From NCBI GenBank assembly GCA_017983495.1, contig JAGOBH010000010.1:1-64000 (forward strand): a stretch of 64,000 nt of DNA, in the 5' to 3' direction. Below the pieces are notes generated by a model, which searched no databases, was not told where the DNA came from, and saw nothing but the letters and a program-made list of their open reading frames with translations. A program made the translations under genes and the position numbers. The stretch comes from Pyrinomonadaceae bacterium. Its GTDB lineage: Bacteria; Acidobacteriota; Blastocatellia; Pyrinomonadales; Pyrinomonadaceae. Of this stretch, positions 18,526-27,217 are shown piece by piece; the stretch's first letter is position 1; the number at the start of each line of letters is the position of its first letter.

Positions 18526-18579
18526 AGAAGTACTGAATTATTTCTCCATTTTTTCTCGTTTATTCAACGCAAAAAAGAC

Positions 18580-20499
18580 GTGGAATCATCTGACACCCTA
18601 TTTCGAGACGTTGGTAACTTTAAGTTGGATCTTGAGCGCAGGGTATTGTGGTTTGGCTCACAACCCGTGAAAATGCCGCTAAAGGAGATCGAACTTCTCG
18701 CTGTCCTCACCGAAAATCCGGGCCAGGTTTTGACAAAGCAGGAATTGCTTGACCGTGTATGGTCAGAATCGTTCGTTGAGGAGAGTAACCTTTCCCGCCA
18801 CATATACGGACTTCGCAAAATGTTTGAAAGCCACGGCGAGTCGGGCCTGGTCATCGAGACCGTTCCGCGGCGCGGTTATCGGATCGCTTCGAAGATAGCC
18901 GGAGCGGCCCGCGGCGAGGTGAGAATCGAAAGGCGTGTGTTGACCCGCACGATCGTCGAGGAGATCGACACGAAAAGTGAAAGAGATGGTCGTGAAAATC
19001 CTCAAGTGGCCTCGTCTCGGTCGGTTAGGTCCCGATCACTTTACGTGGCAGCCGGATCATTTTTACTGGTCCTTACACTTGCCGGTGCGGCGGCTCTCCA
19101 ATTCAAGAATAGCTCGGTAGCAAGGATCCGTTCGATCGCCGTGCTGCCGTTTACTAACATCAACGGCGGAGATGAAGAGCGGGTCAGGACACTCGGACTG
19201 GCTGACTCACTTATTACGCGTCTGAGTCGTGTGGACGGCATCGTGGTAAGGCCGTTTTCGGCCGTCGCTGATATTAGTTCAGCCGACCCCGCAGCAGTGG
19301 CCGAACGTCTTCAGGTTGATGCATTTTTAGAGGGCACGATCTATCGCGGGGGAAACAAGGTCAGGGTCAATACGCGGCTCGTGCGGCGTTCAGATCGGAC
19401 TGCGGTGTGGTCCGGACAGATCGAACGATCGGTCACCGATGAGCATAGCTTGCACGAAGAAATTGCACAGCAGATATCCGAGGCTTTGTCGTTAAACCTC
19501 CGCGTGAGCGCACACTCGGCGACATCATCCGGCGATACCAAAAGCGATGATGCATTTCAACTGTATCAAAAGGGGCGAATTCATTGGAATAGACGAGATG
19601 AAGAGGGAATTAAGACCGCAGAACGATACTTTCGCGACGCCGTGGATAAAGATCCCGGATTCGCGCTTGCGTACGTTGGTGTAGCCGACACCTTGATCTT
19701 TTCCCCAAAGGCTGAAGAAGCCTCAAGTCTACTATCGAAAGCGATAGAACTGGATCCCGAGCTTGGCGAAGCTTATGCCTCGCGTGGGTTCATAAATATG
19801 TTCCATCGCTGGAACTGGGCGGAGGCGGAAGCCGATCTGAAACGCTCCGTCGAGCTAAGTCCCGGTTATTTGCCGGCCCATCAATGGCTTGCGACCCTCC
19901 ATATGATCCGTCGGCGGCAGTCGGACGCCCAGGCCGAATTGGCCAAGGCTCTTGAGATCGATCCGGGTTCTTATAACGTATTGGCTGACTTGGGGCAGAC
20001 GCTGCGGTACTCTGGCGATCTTGTGTCTGCCGAGGAATATTGTAGGCGTGCGCTCGAGATCAAACCGGACTTTCAATTCGCCCATGGGAACTTGAGCGAC
20101 ATTTATCTGCAGTCCGGCCGGAACGAAGAAGCAGTCGAGGAACTCATGCTGAGTTTGGTTTCCCTCATGAAACGCCCTCTTCAGACTGACCGTGAACGAA
20201 ATAGCTCCGAAAGGTCTGTTGAAAACCTGCGTACGATATACAAAACGGGCGGAATCAATGGAATTTTGCGATCCTTCGTTGGACCCAGTTCTGAACGTTT
20301 TCTCCGTGCCAATAACAACTCCATTGGAGCGGCGCGGGCGTTTGTATTGTTGGGTGAACATGACAAAGCTATTGCGTGTCTCAAGATCGCCCTCGAGGAA
20401 CGGCCATTTCTCATGCCATTTATCAATCCAGACCCGTTCTTTGATCCGATCCGTGATGACCCATCGTTCAAGCGAATTATATCGGAAATGGGGTTGTGA
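18580..20499 (+). CDS. Membrane-anchored winged-helix regulator with TolB-like and TPR domains (CadC-like)
   Basis: A 639-aa one-component regulator. Residues 8-106 are an OmpR/CadC-type winged helix (FKLDLERRVL, EIELLAVLTENPGQVLTKQELLDRVW, SNLSRHIYGLRKMF, IETVPRRGYRI). A single membrane segment lies near 153-175 (LYVAAGSFLLVLTLAGAAAL). An extracytoplasmic TolB/FlgO-like domain follows (SIAVLPFTNINGGDE, residues about 185-300), then about six TPR units to residue 560. The architecture is typical of Acidobacteriota. It is divergent from the giant protein unit, which it may control. The start is uncertain: GTG at 18580 is preferred because the longer frame from 18445 would bury the 12-bp inverted repeat in coding sequence and adds no domain. 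Confidence 0.82.
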   Translation: MESSDTLFRDVGNFKLDLERRVLWFGSQPVKMPLKEIELLAVLTENPGQVLTKQELLDRVWSESFVEESNLSRHIYGLRKMFESHGESGLVIETVPRRGYRIASKIAGAARGEVRIERRVLTRTIVEEIDTKSERDGRENPQVASSRSVRSRSLYVAAGSFLLVLTLAGAAALQFKNSSVARIRSIAVLPFTNINGGDEERVRTLGLADSLITRLSRVDGIVVRPFSAVADISSADPAAVAERLQVDAFLEGTIYRGGNKVRVNTRLVRRSDRTAVWSGQIERSVTDEHSLHEEIAQQISEALSLNLRVSAHSATSSGDTKSDDAFQLYQKGRIHWNRRDEEGIKTAERYFRDAVDKDPGFALAYVGVADTLIFSPKAEEASSLLSKAIELDPELGEAYASRGFINMFHRWNWAEAEADLKRSVELSPGYLPAHQWLATLHMIRRRQSDAQAELAKALEIDPGSYNVLADLGQTLRYSGDLVSAEEYCRRALEIKPDFQFAHGNLSDIYLQSGRNEEAVEELMLSLVSLMKRPLQTDRERNSSERSVENLRTIYKTGGINGILRSFVGPSSERFLRANNNSIGAARAFVLLGEHDKAIACLKIALEERPFLMPFINPDPFFDPIRDDPSFKRIISEMGL

Positions 20500-20587
20500 A
20501 ATGAGCCTAGTATATTCTGAGCGTACTCCATGAACCGCCGCAAAATTAGGTTTGCTCAACATATTCGATTCTCCTAAAATCAAAAGA

Positions 20588-21190
20588 GTGAATATTGAAC
20601 CAATAACTCTTGTCGGTAACTCTGTGCGTTTGGAACCGATGCGGGTCGATCATATTCCGGCTTTGAGTGATGTCGGGCTTGAGCCATCGATCTGGCAATG
20701 GACGGCGAATATTGTGAAGACTCGGGCTGACATAGAAAACTATGTCGTCTCGGCCCTTTCCGATCGTGATCGCGGGGCGGCATTGCCGTTCGTGACCGTC
20801 CTGGCGGAAAGCGGCACGATTGTCGGATCGACGCGGTTTAGCAATATCGACGCGGCTCACCGAAAGGCCGAGATCGGTTGGACTTGGATCGGCCCGAAGT
20901 GGCAGAGAACAGCGGTGAATACCGAGGCAAAGTTGCTGATGCTGACGCATGCATTTGATGTGTGGAAATGTATCCGCGTTGAATTTAAGACCGACGCGAA
21001 CAACGTAACGTCGCGAAATGCCATCCGACGCCTCGGGGCGACGGAAGAGGGAGCGCTGCGTCAGCATATGATCACCGATTCGGGCAGGTTTCGTGATTCG
21101 GTTTATTTCAGTATCATAGACAGCGAATGGGAAACGGTTCGCAAAGAGCTGGTTTGGAAACTCGAAAATGGAAAAAAGGTTCAGTCTTAG
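20588..21190 (+). CDS. GNAT-family N-acetyltransferase (RimJ/RimL type)
   Basis: An acetyl-CoA-dependent N-acetyltransferase of the RimJ/RimL subgroup, 200 aa. It starts with the common entry NIEPITLVGNSVRLEPM and carries the strand GTIVGSTRFSNIDAAHRKAEIGWTWI and the acetyl-CoA/helix segment VEFKTDANNVTSRNAIRRLGATEEGALRQHM. Such enzymes acetylate ribosomal protein N-termini, antibiotics or small amines; the substrate cannot be told. The GTG at 20588 matches the family N-terminus best; a TTG at 20552 in the same frame is possible. It overlaps the following lipoprotein gene by 23 bases, so the two are likely co-transcribed. Confidence 0.85.
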   Translation: MNIEPITLVGNSVRLEPMRVDHIPALSDVGLEPSIWQWTANIVKTRADIENYVVSALSDRDRGAALPFVTVLAESGTIVGSTRFSNIDAAHRKAEIGWTWIGPKWQRTAVNTEAKLLMLTHAFDVWKCIRVEFKTDANNVTSRNAIRRLGATEEGALRQHMITDSGRFRDSVYFSIIDSEWETVRKELVWKLENGKKVQS

Positions 21191-21797
21191 TTTTGTCTTG
21201 GTCATTGTAGCGTGTATTGCTCTGCAGGGTTGCGGTTCGACGCCGGTTGCCAATTCGACTGCATCGAATAGTTCGGTCAAAACAAATGGCCAAACGGCGA
21301 CAGCGCAAAACACACAGGTTCAGGTGCCCGGACAGGCTCCCGGCCAGACCCCGATCCCCGGGATCACCGGACCGGTCGATCCTGCCTCTGTTGATGTAAA
21401 CGCTCCTCCTGCAGGAGAGATAACGCAGGATAGACGAAAGATCGTCGATGTACCGGCCAATGGAAAAATGCCGGCCCCGACGGCGATTCCCGCACCGGAG
21501 AATTCGTCGATAGTCTCGATGATGGACAGTTCCGGTGTTGCCCGCGAAACGAGGACGTTTCGCTCCGATCCGCAGATCGCGAAAATTGAGCGGTTGACGT
21601 CCGGAACGGGACAGACGACGACCGTGTACCTCAAGAACGGAAAAGCCGTCAAACTTCCGGCGGGGTCGGTCAAGGTCGTTTCGACCGTTTCGCTGGCCGA
21701 ACTGAGGCAGTTGGCAGGCATTCCGCCTCCAAAGCCGCCGCCGAGCACTGGCGACACGGGGTCGAAATCGGGCGATTCGCCGACCAAAAAACCATAA
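21168..21797 (+). CDS. Putative lipoprotein, unknown function
   Basis: A 209-aa predicted lipoprotein. The N-terminus MEKRFSLSFVLVIVACIALQ leads to a lipobox LQGC, giving C23 as the lipidated residue. The mature part is a disordered Ser/Thr/Asn/Gln/Pro-rich stretch to about residue 85, then a short beta-rich region (RTFRSDPQIAKIERLT, GQTTTVYLKNGKAVKLPAGSVKVVSTVSL) and a Pro-rich tail. No enzyme motif. The start lies inside the end of the acetyltransferase gene, indicating an operon that likely continues through the next genes to the DUF3108 gene. Confidence 0.82.
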   Translation: MEKRFSLSFVLVIVACIALQGCGSTPVANSTASNSSVKTNGQTATAQNTQVQVPGQAPGQTPIPGITGPVDPASVDVNAPPAGEITQDRRKIVDVPANGKMPAPTAIPAPENSSIVSMMDSSGVARETRTFRSDPQIAKIERLTSGTGQTTTVYLKNGKAVKLPAGSVKVVSTVSLAELRQLAGIPPPKPPPSTGDTGSKSGDSPTKKP

Positions 21798-21819
21798 TTG
21801 AATTAAGGTGGAGCAGAAT

Positions 21820-22107
21820 ATGGAAAAGTTTACAGTCATTTGCCCTTGCTGCGACGCAAACCTGACGATCGACGCTCAGACTGGTGCCGTTCTCGCTCAT
21901 GAGGAAAAGAAAAAGGTACTTGGTTCTTTCGAAGATCTAAAGGGTGAACTTAACAAACAAAAAGAACTCCGCGAGCAGATATTTGCCCAGGAAATGTCAT
22001 CGGTCAAGGATCGCGAACGGTTGCTCGACGAGAAATTTAAGGAAGCCCTGAAGCGGGCCGATCAGGATACAGGAGTGCCGTACCGTAATCCGCTCGACAT
22101 GGATTAG
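21820..22107 (+). CDS. Small protein with an N-terminal CPCC zinc-knuckle motif and coiled coil
   Basis: A 95-aa protein. The first 20 residues hold FTVICPCCDANLTIDAQTG, a half zinc-ribbon. The rest is strongly charged and helical (HEEKKKVLGSFEDLKGELNKQ and on to DEKFKEALKRADQD), probably coiled coil. Two cysteines alone cannot make a full zinc site, so dimerisation around the metal is a possibility. The ATG at 21820 follows GGAG with a spacing of six; a GTG at 21808 would remove that Shine-Dalgarno. Function unknown. It lies between the lipoprotein gene and pyrF with short gaps. Confidence 0.78.
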   Translation: MEKFTVICPCCDANLTIDAQTGAVLAHEEKKKVLGSFEDLKGELNKQKELREQIFAQEMSSVKDRERLLDEKFKEALKRADQDTGVPYRNPLDMD

Positions 22108-22135
22108 ACAAAGCCGGGAGCACATTTTTAGCTGA

Positions 22136-22900
22136 ATGACCTATCCAACTGCCGCATTGACATCACCATTGTCACCTAGAGAAAGGTTGATCGTCGCACT
22201 CGATGTATCGGATCGATCGCAGGCGACCGCTCTGATCGATGAACTTCGCGGCGAAGTCGGAGCTTTCAAGATCGGGCTGCAGCTTTATACAGCGGCCGGA
22301 CCGAGCTTTGTGAAAGAGGTGGTAGCCTCAGGTGTCGATGTTTTTCTCGATCTGAAGTTTCACGACATTCCTAACACCGTTGCCAATGCGGCGGTCGAGG
22401 CGGCCCGACTCGGCGTTTGGATGCTGAATGTCCATGCTTCTGGCGGAAGCGATATGATGCGTCGAACTGGCGACGATGTCAGAAACACGTGTTCGGCCGA
22501 GGGGCTTAGGTGTCCAAAGCTGATCGCGGTCACGGTCCTGACGAGTTCCGATAGCGGAACGCTGGAAGAGACCGGCGTTGGCGGCGACGTCATGTCTCAG
22601 GTGACGAGACTGGCAAAATTGACCGCCGATTCGGGCTTCGATGGTGTCGTTGCCTCGCCGCTGGAGGTGAGAGCGATCCGTGAAGCGGTCGTCAAAGACA
22701 GTTTTTTGATAGTGACGCCAGGAATCAGGCCAAATTCTGAAACGAAAGACGATCAGCGGCGTGTAACTACATTCGCCGAGGCTGTTTCCAACGGAACAGA
22801 TTACGCGGTGGTCGGGCGGCCAATTACAGGAGCCTCGGACCGGGTCGCTGCCGTGAGACAAACGTTATCGGAGATCAACCGGAATATTGATGCAAACTAA
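22136..22900 (+). CDS. pyrF: Orotidine 5'-phosphate decarboxylase
   Basis: Final step of de novo UMP synthesis, OMP to UMP plus CO2. A TIM-barrel of 254 aa with the standard short (type 1) signatures: LIVALDVSDRSQA at the first strand, FKIGLQLYTAAGP at the second, the catalytic DLKFHDIPNTV array (D-x-K-x-x-D), TVLTSSD, and the phosphate-binding VTPGIRPN and DYAVVGRPI near the end. Other pyr genes are absent from the neighbourhood. Its last 11 bases overlap the next gene. Confidence 0.96.
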   Translation: MTYPTAALTSPLSPRERLIVALDVSDRSQATALIDELRGEVGAFKIGLQLYTAAGPSFVKEVVASGVDVFLDLKFHDIPNTVANAAVEAARLGVWMLNVHASGGSDMMRRTGDDVRNTCSAEGLRCPKLIAVTVLTSSDSGTLEETGVGGDVMSQVTRLAKLTADSGFDGVVASPLEVRAIREAVVKDSFLIVTPGIRPNSETKDDQRRVTTFAEAVSNGTDYAVVGRPITGASDRVAAVRQTLSEINRNIDAN

Positions 22901-24416
22901 CTTGACCCACAGATCGATCTGGAACTGCCTTGATACCGCACTCCGTGTGGCGGTCGTGGCCGTCATTTTCTTTGTCTTTTCGACAGCGATCACGGCTCAA
23001 TCGGCTGGTTCGGCTGTCCAGGGCAAATTTCGGATCGGCGAAAAGTTAAGCTATTCGGTCTCGTTCGAAAAGTTTCAGAATGCGGCGTATCTCGAAACTT
23101 ACGTCGCGTCTGCCGGGAAACTGGGCGGGAAGAACGTCGTCGAACTTCGCGGAAGGCTCAAGACCTTCGAACTCGTAAGTGCAGCATTTTCGACGATCGA
23201 CGAAAACCGCACTGTCTTTGTTGATCCGGATACAGGCATCCCGCTTATGATCCGTCGAACTATCAGCAGCATTGCGGTGCCAAAGGAGACTGTCGAAGAT
23301 TTTCTGACAACTCCGACGACCGGAAATGACCTATTGTCGCTGATATATCGCATTCGGGAATCAGGCGGGAACGGCAGCTTTTCGCTGATCGAGAACGGTG
23401 AAACTCACATTGTTACTGTTCAGGCCGGAAAACCCGAGTCGGTCAAGACGGACGCCGGTGTTTTCGAGACGACGATCGTTTCGGTCCGGAGTTCGTTTTT
23501 CGATGCGATGGGGTTTAAGTCTGTGACGGTTAACCTTTCGAACGACGAGAACAAGTTGCCCGTTTTGATCAGATTTCGCGGCCCCAAAGGCGATTACCGA
23601 GCTGAGCTGACCGGAATTCAGATCGATGAAACGCCCGCACCTCCAAACCCGACAGTTACACCGACGCCTGTACAGACGCCAAAGCCGGCACAAACTCCCA
23701 AACCCCAACCGACCGCCACGCCATATATCGAAAGCCAGCCGCTGTTGCCCGAACTCGCGTTCGCACTGGGCGAAACTCGTGAATATCGTGTTACCAGTGC
23801 CGGACAGCCGATCGCCACCGTTCGGTTCGAGGCTAGAGAGCGAAAGCAGTTTCAGGGAAAGGACAGCCTCAAGCTTGTCGCAACGGTAACCGCGATAGAG
23901 CAGGGAAACCGTGCCTTTGCTCTAGGCGATTCGATAACGAGCCAGGTCGATCCGGAAACGCTCGCACCCTATCAGGTGGAGATCAAATTTGGCGGTGCGT
24001 TAAAGACCTTTAACCAGACCGCGAATATCGATCCGCGAACCGGTTCGATCCTGTTTGCCGGCACTAACGCGGTCGACGCTCCGGTCGGCACGCACAGCCT
24101 GCTGTCGCTGATCTACGCGATGCGATCTTTCAATCTGGACGCGAGCAAAAATCCTGGCAATCCCGTCAACGACACCCGCGTCGCGGTATTTTGGACCGAT
24201 CGACCGTATATCTTCACATTGCGGCCCGGGAATGCCGAGATGATCACGATCGGCGGTGAGAAGGTCGCCGCGCAGCAGATAGTCGTGAACACCGGCAACC
24301 CTCAGCTCGACCAGCTTGCTATAAAGGTCTGGCTGGCCGATGCTCCGGGACGCGTGCCGCTTCGATTTTCGATAGGAGCCTATCAGGCTGATATCGTCAC
24401 ATTGTCAAAGAACTAA
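22890..24416 (+). CDS. Exported protein with two DUF3108-like domains
   Basis: A 508-aa exported protein. A hydrophobic segment AVVAVIFFVFSTAITAQ at residues 22-38 acts as signal peptide. Two similar beta-rich domains follow: the first from about 48 (FRIGEKLSYSVSFEKFQ) to 245, the second from about 285 (FALGETREYRVTSAGQ) to the end, joined by a Pro/Thr-rich linker (PAPPNPTVTPTPVQTPKPAQ and on). Both carry the DUF3108 pattern of a strand pair followed by a conserved DPDTG or DPETL turn and LLSLIYxxR. Function of DUF3108 is unknown; an outer-membrane or periplasmic role is usual. ATG 22890 is chosen over TTG 22887. Start overlaps pyrF by 11 bases. Confidence 0.85.
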   Translation: MQTNLTHRSIWNCLDTALRVAVVAVIFFVFSTAITAQSAGSAVQGKFRIGEKLSYSVSFEKFQNAAYLETYVASAGKLGGKNVVELRGRLKTFELVSAAFSTIDENRTVFVDPDTGIPLMIRRTISSIAVPKETVEDFLTTPTTGNDLLSLIYRIRESGGNGSFSLIENGETHIVTVQAGKPESVKTDAGVFETTIVSVRSSFFDAMGFKSVTVNLSNDENKLPVLIRFRGPKGDYRAELTGIQIDETPAPPNPTVTPTPVQTPKPAQTPKPQPTATPYIESQPLLPELAFALGETREYRVTSAGQPIATVRFEARERKQFQGKDSLKLVATVTAIEQGNRAFALGDSITSQVDPETLAPYQVEIKFGGALKTFNQTANIDPRTGSILFAGTNAVDAPVGTHSLLSLIYAMRSFNLDASKNPGNPVNDTRVAVFWTDRPYIFTLRPGNAEMITIGGEKVAAQQIVVNTGNPQLDQLAIKVWLADAPGRVPLRFSIGAYQADIVTLSKN

Positions 24417-24472
24417 TTTGCTGCCCAATGCGTAAGACCGATTGTTCAATAGTGTCATTTTCGATGCATTGT

Positions 24473-24493
24473 AATTGAAAATGATTTTCAATT
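24473..24493. promoter_or_regulatory. Fur box (palindromic ferric-uptake-regulator operator)
   Basis: The core 24476-24490 reads TGAAAAT-G-ATTTTCA, a perfect 7-1-7 inverted repeat that differs from the standard TGATAAT-N-ATTATCA only at one symmetrical position in each half. The symmetry continues outward to 21 bp (AATTGAAAA on the left, TTTTCAATT on the right). It ends 27 bp before the first gene of an iron-transport operon, so Fur repression under iron sufficiency is a strong inference. Confidence 0.85.
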
Positions 24494-24519
24494 AGTCTAA
24501 TATCAAAAAGGAGTAAGTG

Positions 24520-24975
24520 ATGAGAAGTTCTTTGATTTTCGCATTGTTCGCAGTTTTGACGTTTTCGGTTAGCTCGTTCGCACAATCCGATGCTGATCGT
24601 GAAGCCATCAAACGAACGGCCCTTAACTATGCCGAAGGCTGGTACGAGGGAAACGCCGATAAGATGGAAAGTGCGCTGAGTCCGGACCTGGCAAAGCGTA
24701 TAGCCCGCACGAACGACAAAGGGCAGAGCAGTCTCGGCCAGATGACGGCTTTGACCCTCGTACAGGCGACACGCGGCGGTTCGGGTAAGCAGACACCAAA
24801 GGACGAACAGCAAAAGGACGTCACGATACTCGACATCACCGGAAATGCCGCTACGGTCAAGCTGGAAATGCGTGAATGGATCGACTACATGCATATCGGC
24901 AAAATGAATGGAAAATGGGTGATCATCAACGTGCTATGGGAGATGAAACCCAAAAAAGATGACAAAAGAAACTGA
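24520..24975 (+). CDS. Exported NTF2-like (lumazine-binding-like) protein, first gene of feo operon
   Basis: A 151-aa protein with a signal peptide (RSSLIFALFAVLTFSVSSFA, cut before Q). The mature part has the cone-like NTF2 fold pattern: long first helix DREAIKRTALNYAEGWYEGNADKMESALSPDLAKR, then strands ending VKLEMREWIDYMHIGKMNGKWVIINVLWE. This resembles the 'putative lumazine-binding' NTF2 group (PF12893). AAGGAG at 24508-24513 fits ATG 24520. It overlaps feoA by 17 bases, so translation is likely coupled, and it lies right behind the Fur box. Its role is unknown; binding a flavin-like or iron-related ligand outside the inner membrane is speculation. Confidence 0.85.
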   Translation: MRSSLIFALFAVLTFSVSSFAQSDADREAIKRTALNYAEGWYEGNADKMESALSPDLAKRIARTNDKGQSSLGQMTALTLVQATRGGSGKQTPKDEQQKDVTILDITGNAATVKLEMREWIDYMHIGKMNGKWVIINVLWEMKPKKDDKRN

Positions 24976-25210
24976 GAAAGTCCACAATTTGACGCTCACC
25001 GACCTGCCTATCGGCAGCGAGGCCCGCGTGACTGCCGTCAACGGCAACAGCAGCATTACCCGTCGGCTAATGGAGATGGGCGTCGTCCCGGGCGTGGACG
25101 TTCGCGTTATCAAGGCCGCTCCGTTCGGCGACCCGATCGAGGTGCGTCTCAGGGGTTACAGCTTGGCAATGCGGCGGAGCGAGGCAGATGCGATCGAGGT
25201 CGTTGTCTGA
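24959..25210 (+). CDS. feoA: Ferrous iron transport protein FeoA
   Basis: An 83-aa SH3-like cytoplasmic protein that works with FeoB. Signatures are LTDLPIGSEARVTAVNG, the loop TRRLMEMGVVPGVDVRVIKAAPFGDPIEVRLRG and the ending YSLAMRRSEADAIEVVV. The start lies inside the end of the preceding gene and FeoB follows after 24 bases. Length is normal for FeoA. Confidence 0.95.
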   Translation: MTKETEKVHNLTLTDLPIGSEARVTAVNGNSSITRRLMEMGVVPGVDVRVIKAAPFGDPIEVRLRGYSLAMRRSEADAIEVVV

Positions 25211-25234
25211 ACTCGCTCTTAGTTTTCAAGCTGA

Positions 25235-27217
25235 ATGAGCCGCACTAATCCAAATCACCAATTGACGATCGCACTTGCCGGCAACCCAAACGCCGGGAAG
25301 ACCACGCTGTTCAATTCGCTTACCGGCCTCAAACAAAAGGTCGCGAATTACCCCGGCGTCACGGTCGAGCGTAAAGAAGGGCCGTGGACGGTCGGTGACC
25401 GATCGGCTAATCTTATCGATCTGCCCGGCCTCTACAGCCTCGATGCGACGTCGCTCGACGAACAGATCGCCCGCGAGATCATCGCTGGCGAGTTGCCGTC
25501 CGTGCCAAAGCCGGACGCGATAATCGCGGTTGTCGACGCGACCAATCTCGAACGCAATCTTTATCTCGTCACGCAGATCTTCGAATATGGCGTGCCGGTC
25601 GTCGTCGCACTGACGATGATCGACGTTTTCGAGAAGCAGCAGCATGAGATCGACGTCGAAATGCTGTCGGCTTTGCTGAAAGTTCCGGTCGTCGCAGTTA
25701 ATGCAAAGAGCGACCGCGGCTTCGACGAGCTCTCGGAAAAGGTGGCCCGGGTGATCGGGACGGTTCCCGAAGTTCCGTACGAGATCAGCGAAAATACCGA
25801 CGAGGACGGTTCGCACGGCAAGATCTTTGCCCGTTATAAATTCATATCAAATGCCGTTCAGGAATCGACCTGGCACAGCGATCAGAAAAGCCACCGTATC
25901 TCGGACAAGATCGACCGCGTCCTGACACATCGGTTTTTTGGGCTGATCATCTTGGTCGCCATTCTGCTAGTCGTGTTTCAAACGATCTTTTCGTGGGCGA
26001 GCCTGCCGATGGATCTGCTCGAAAAAGGATTTGGTTCGATCGGCGATCTCGTTAAGGCCGAATTGCCGCCCGGAATTTTGTCCGATCTGATCGCCGACGG
26101 CATCATCGCCGGCGTCGGCGGCGTTGTCGTTTTTCTGCCCCAAATATTGCTGCTGTTCCTGTTCATCTCACTGCTTGAGGACAGCGGCTATATGTCGCGG
26201 GCGGCGTTTTTGCTCGACAAACTGATGAGCCGCGTCGGGCTGCACGGCAAGGCGTTTTTGCCGCTGATCAGCAGCTTTGCCTGTGCGATCCCGGGGATTA
26301 TGGCGACCCGCACCATCGAGAGCCGCCGCGACCGGTTTGCGACGATCATGATCGCACCGTTCATGAGCTGTTCGGCACGCCTGCCGGTTTATACGCTTAT
26401 GATCGGGGCATTTTTTGGGGGCCAGTACGTTTTCGGGTTTATCTCGATCGGTGCATTGCTGATGCTGATCATGTACGCGATCGGCATTATCGCCGCGATC
26501 GCCACCGCGTTCGTCCTGAAACGCACCGTCCTTAAGGCTCCGCCGCCACCGTTCCTGATGGAACTGCCGCCGTACCGCCTGCCCAATCTGCGGACCGTGT
26601 TTCAAAATATGCTCACACGAGCATGGCTGTTTCTAAAGCGTGCCGGAACCGTCATCCTCGCGATCTCGATCATTCTGTGGGCACTGATGTATTTTCCGCG
26701 AACCGGCTCCCCTCCTTACGAAGGAGGGGTGGCACCCGCTTCGGGTGACGGGGTGGTTCTCTCATCAAACGAACCATTACCCGAGTCCGAGCAGCTCAAA
26801 CACAGCTACGCCGGTATGCTTGGCCATACGATCGAGCCGGTGATCAAACCGCTTGGGTTCGACTGGAAGATCGGGGTCGCTCTGATCGCGAGTTTTGCGG
26901 CCCGCGAGGTGCTGGTCTCGACTCTCAGCATTATCTACAACGTCGGCAAGGACGAGAACGAAGAATCGGAAACGCTGATCGCGGCCGTCCGCGACGCCAA
27001 GGACGATAACGGTAAACCTACGTGGACGCCGCTGACGGCACTTACGCTGATGGTCTTTTTCGTTTTGGCGATGCAGTGTATGTCCACGCTGGCCGTGGTG
27101 CGCCGGGAGACCAATTCGTGGACCTGGCCGGCCTTTATGCTCGTCTATATGACCGGATTTGCTTACGTTGCCGCCCTGATCACCTATCAAGTCGGAAAGG
27201 CACTGGGGTTTGAATGA
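25235..27217 (+). CDS. feoB: Ferrous iron transporter FeoB
   Basis: A 660-aa GTPase-coupled Fe(II) transporter of the inner membrane. The N-terminal G domain shows G1 GNPNAGKTT (residues 16-24), G3 DLPGLYSL and a G4 position TMID (ALTMIDVFEK) where NMxD is usual. The membrane part starts near residue 230 and holds the two gating motifs (SSFACAIPGIMATRT and ASFAAREVLVSTLSIIYN). Residues about 491-512, in the loop after LWALMYFPR, are encoded by a palindromic DNA repeat (26705-26763) inserted in frame; the neighbours on both sides still match FeoB. The last four bases overlap the Cys-rich partner gene. Operon under a Fur box. Confidence 0.96.
   Translation: MSRTNPNHQLTIALAGNPNAGKTTLFNSLTGLKQKVANYPGVTVERKEGPWTVGDRSANLIDLPGLYSLDATSLDEQIAREIIAGELPSVPKPDAIIAVVDATNLERNLYLVTQIFEYGVPVVVALTMIDVFEKQQHEIDVEMLSALLKVPVVAVNAKSDRGFDELSEKVARVIGTVPEVPYEISENTDEDGSHGKIFARYKFISNAVQESTWHSDQKSHRISDKIDRVLTHRFFGLIILVAILLVVFQTIFSWASLPMDLLEKGFGSIGDLVKAELPPGILSDLIADGIIAGVGGVVVFLPQILLLFLFISLLEDSGYMSRAAFLLDKLMSRVGLHGKAFLPLISSFACAIPGIMATRTIESRRDRFATIMIAPFMSCSARLPVYTLMIGAFFGGQYVFGFISIGALLMLIMYAIGIIAAIATAFVLKRTVLKAPPPPFLMELPPYRLPNLRTVFQNMLTRAWLFLKRAGTVILAISIILWALMYFPRTGSPPYEGGVAPASGDGVVLSSNEPLPESEQLKHSYAGMLGHTIEPVIKPLGFDWKIGVALIASFAAREVLVSTLSIIYNVGKDENEESETLIAAVRDAKDDNGKPTWTPLTALTLMVFFVLAMQCMSTLAVVRRETNSWTWPAFMLVYMTGFAYVAALITYQVGKALGFE
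26705..26763. repeat. Palindromic element, half copy, in frame inside feoB
   Basis: The segment begins GGCTCCCCTCC and holds two hairpins: CCCCTCCTT/AAGGAGGGG around ACG, and CACCCG/CGGGTG around CTT, then GACGGGGTGGTTCTC. It matches the left arm of the element at 38413 except in the second hairpin, where both sides of the stem changed. It encodes SPPYEGGVAPASGDGVVL in FeoB without breaking the frame. Confidence 0.85.

Noticed and set aside
26705..26763. Frameshift or IS remnant breaking feoB
   Set aside because: The inserted sequence keeps the frame and FeoB motifs continue on both sides; no transposase piece or target duplication is visible.
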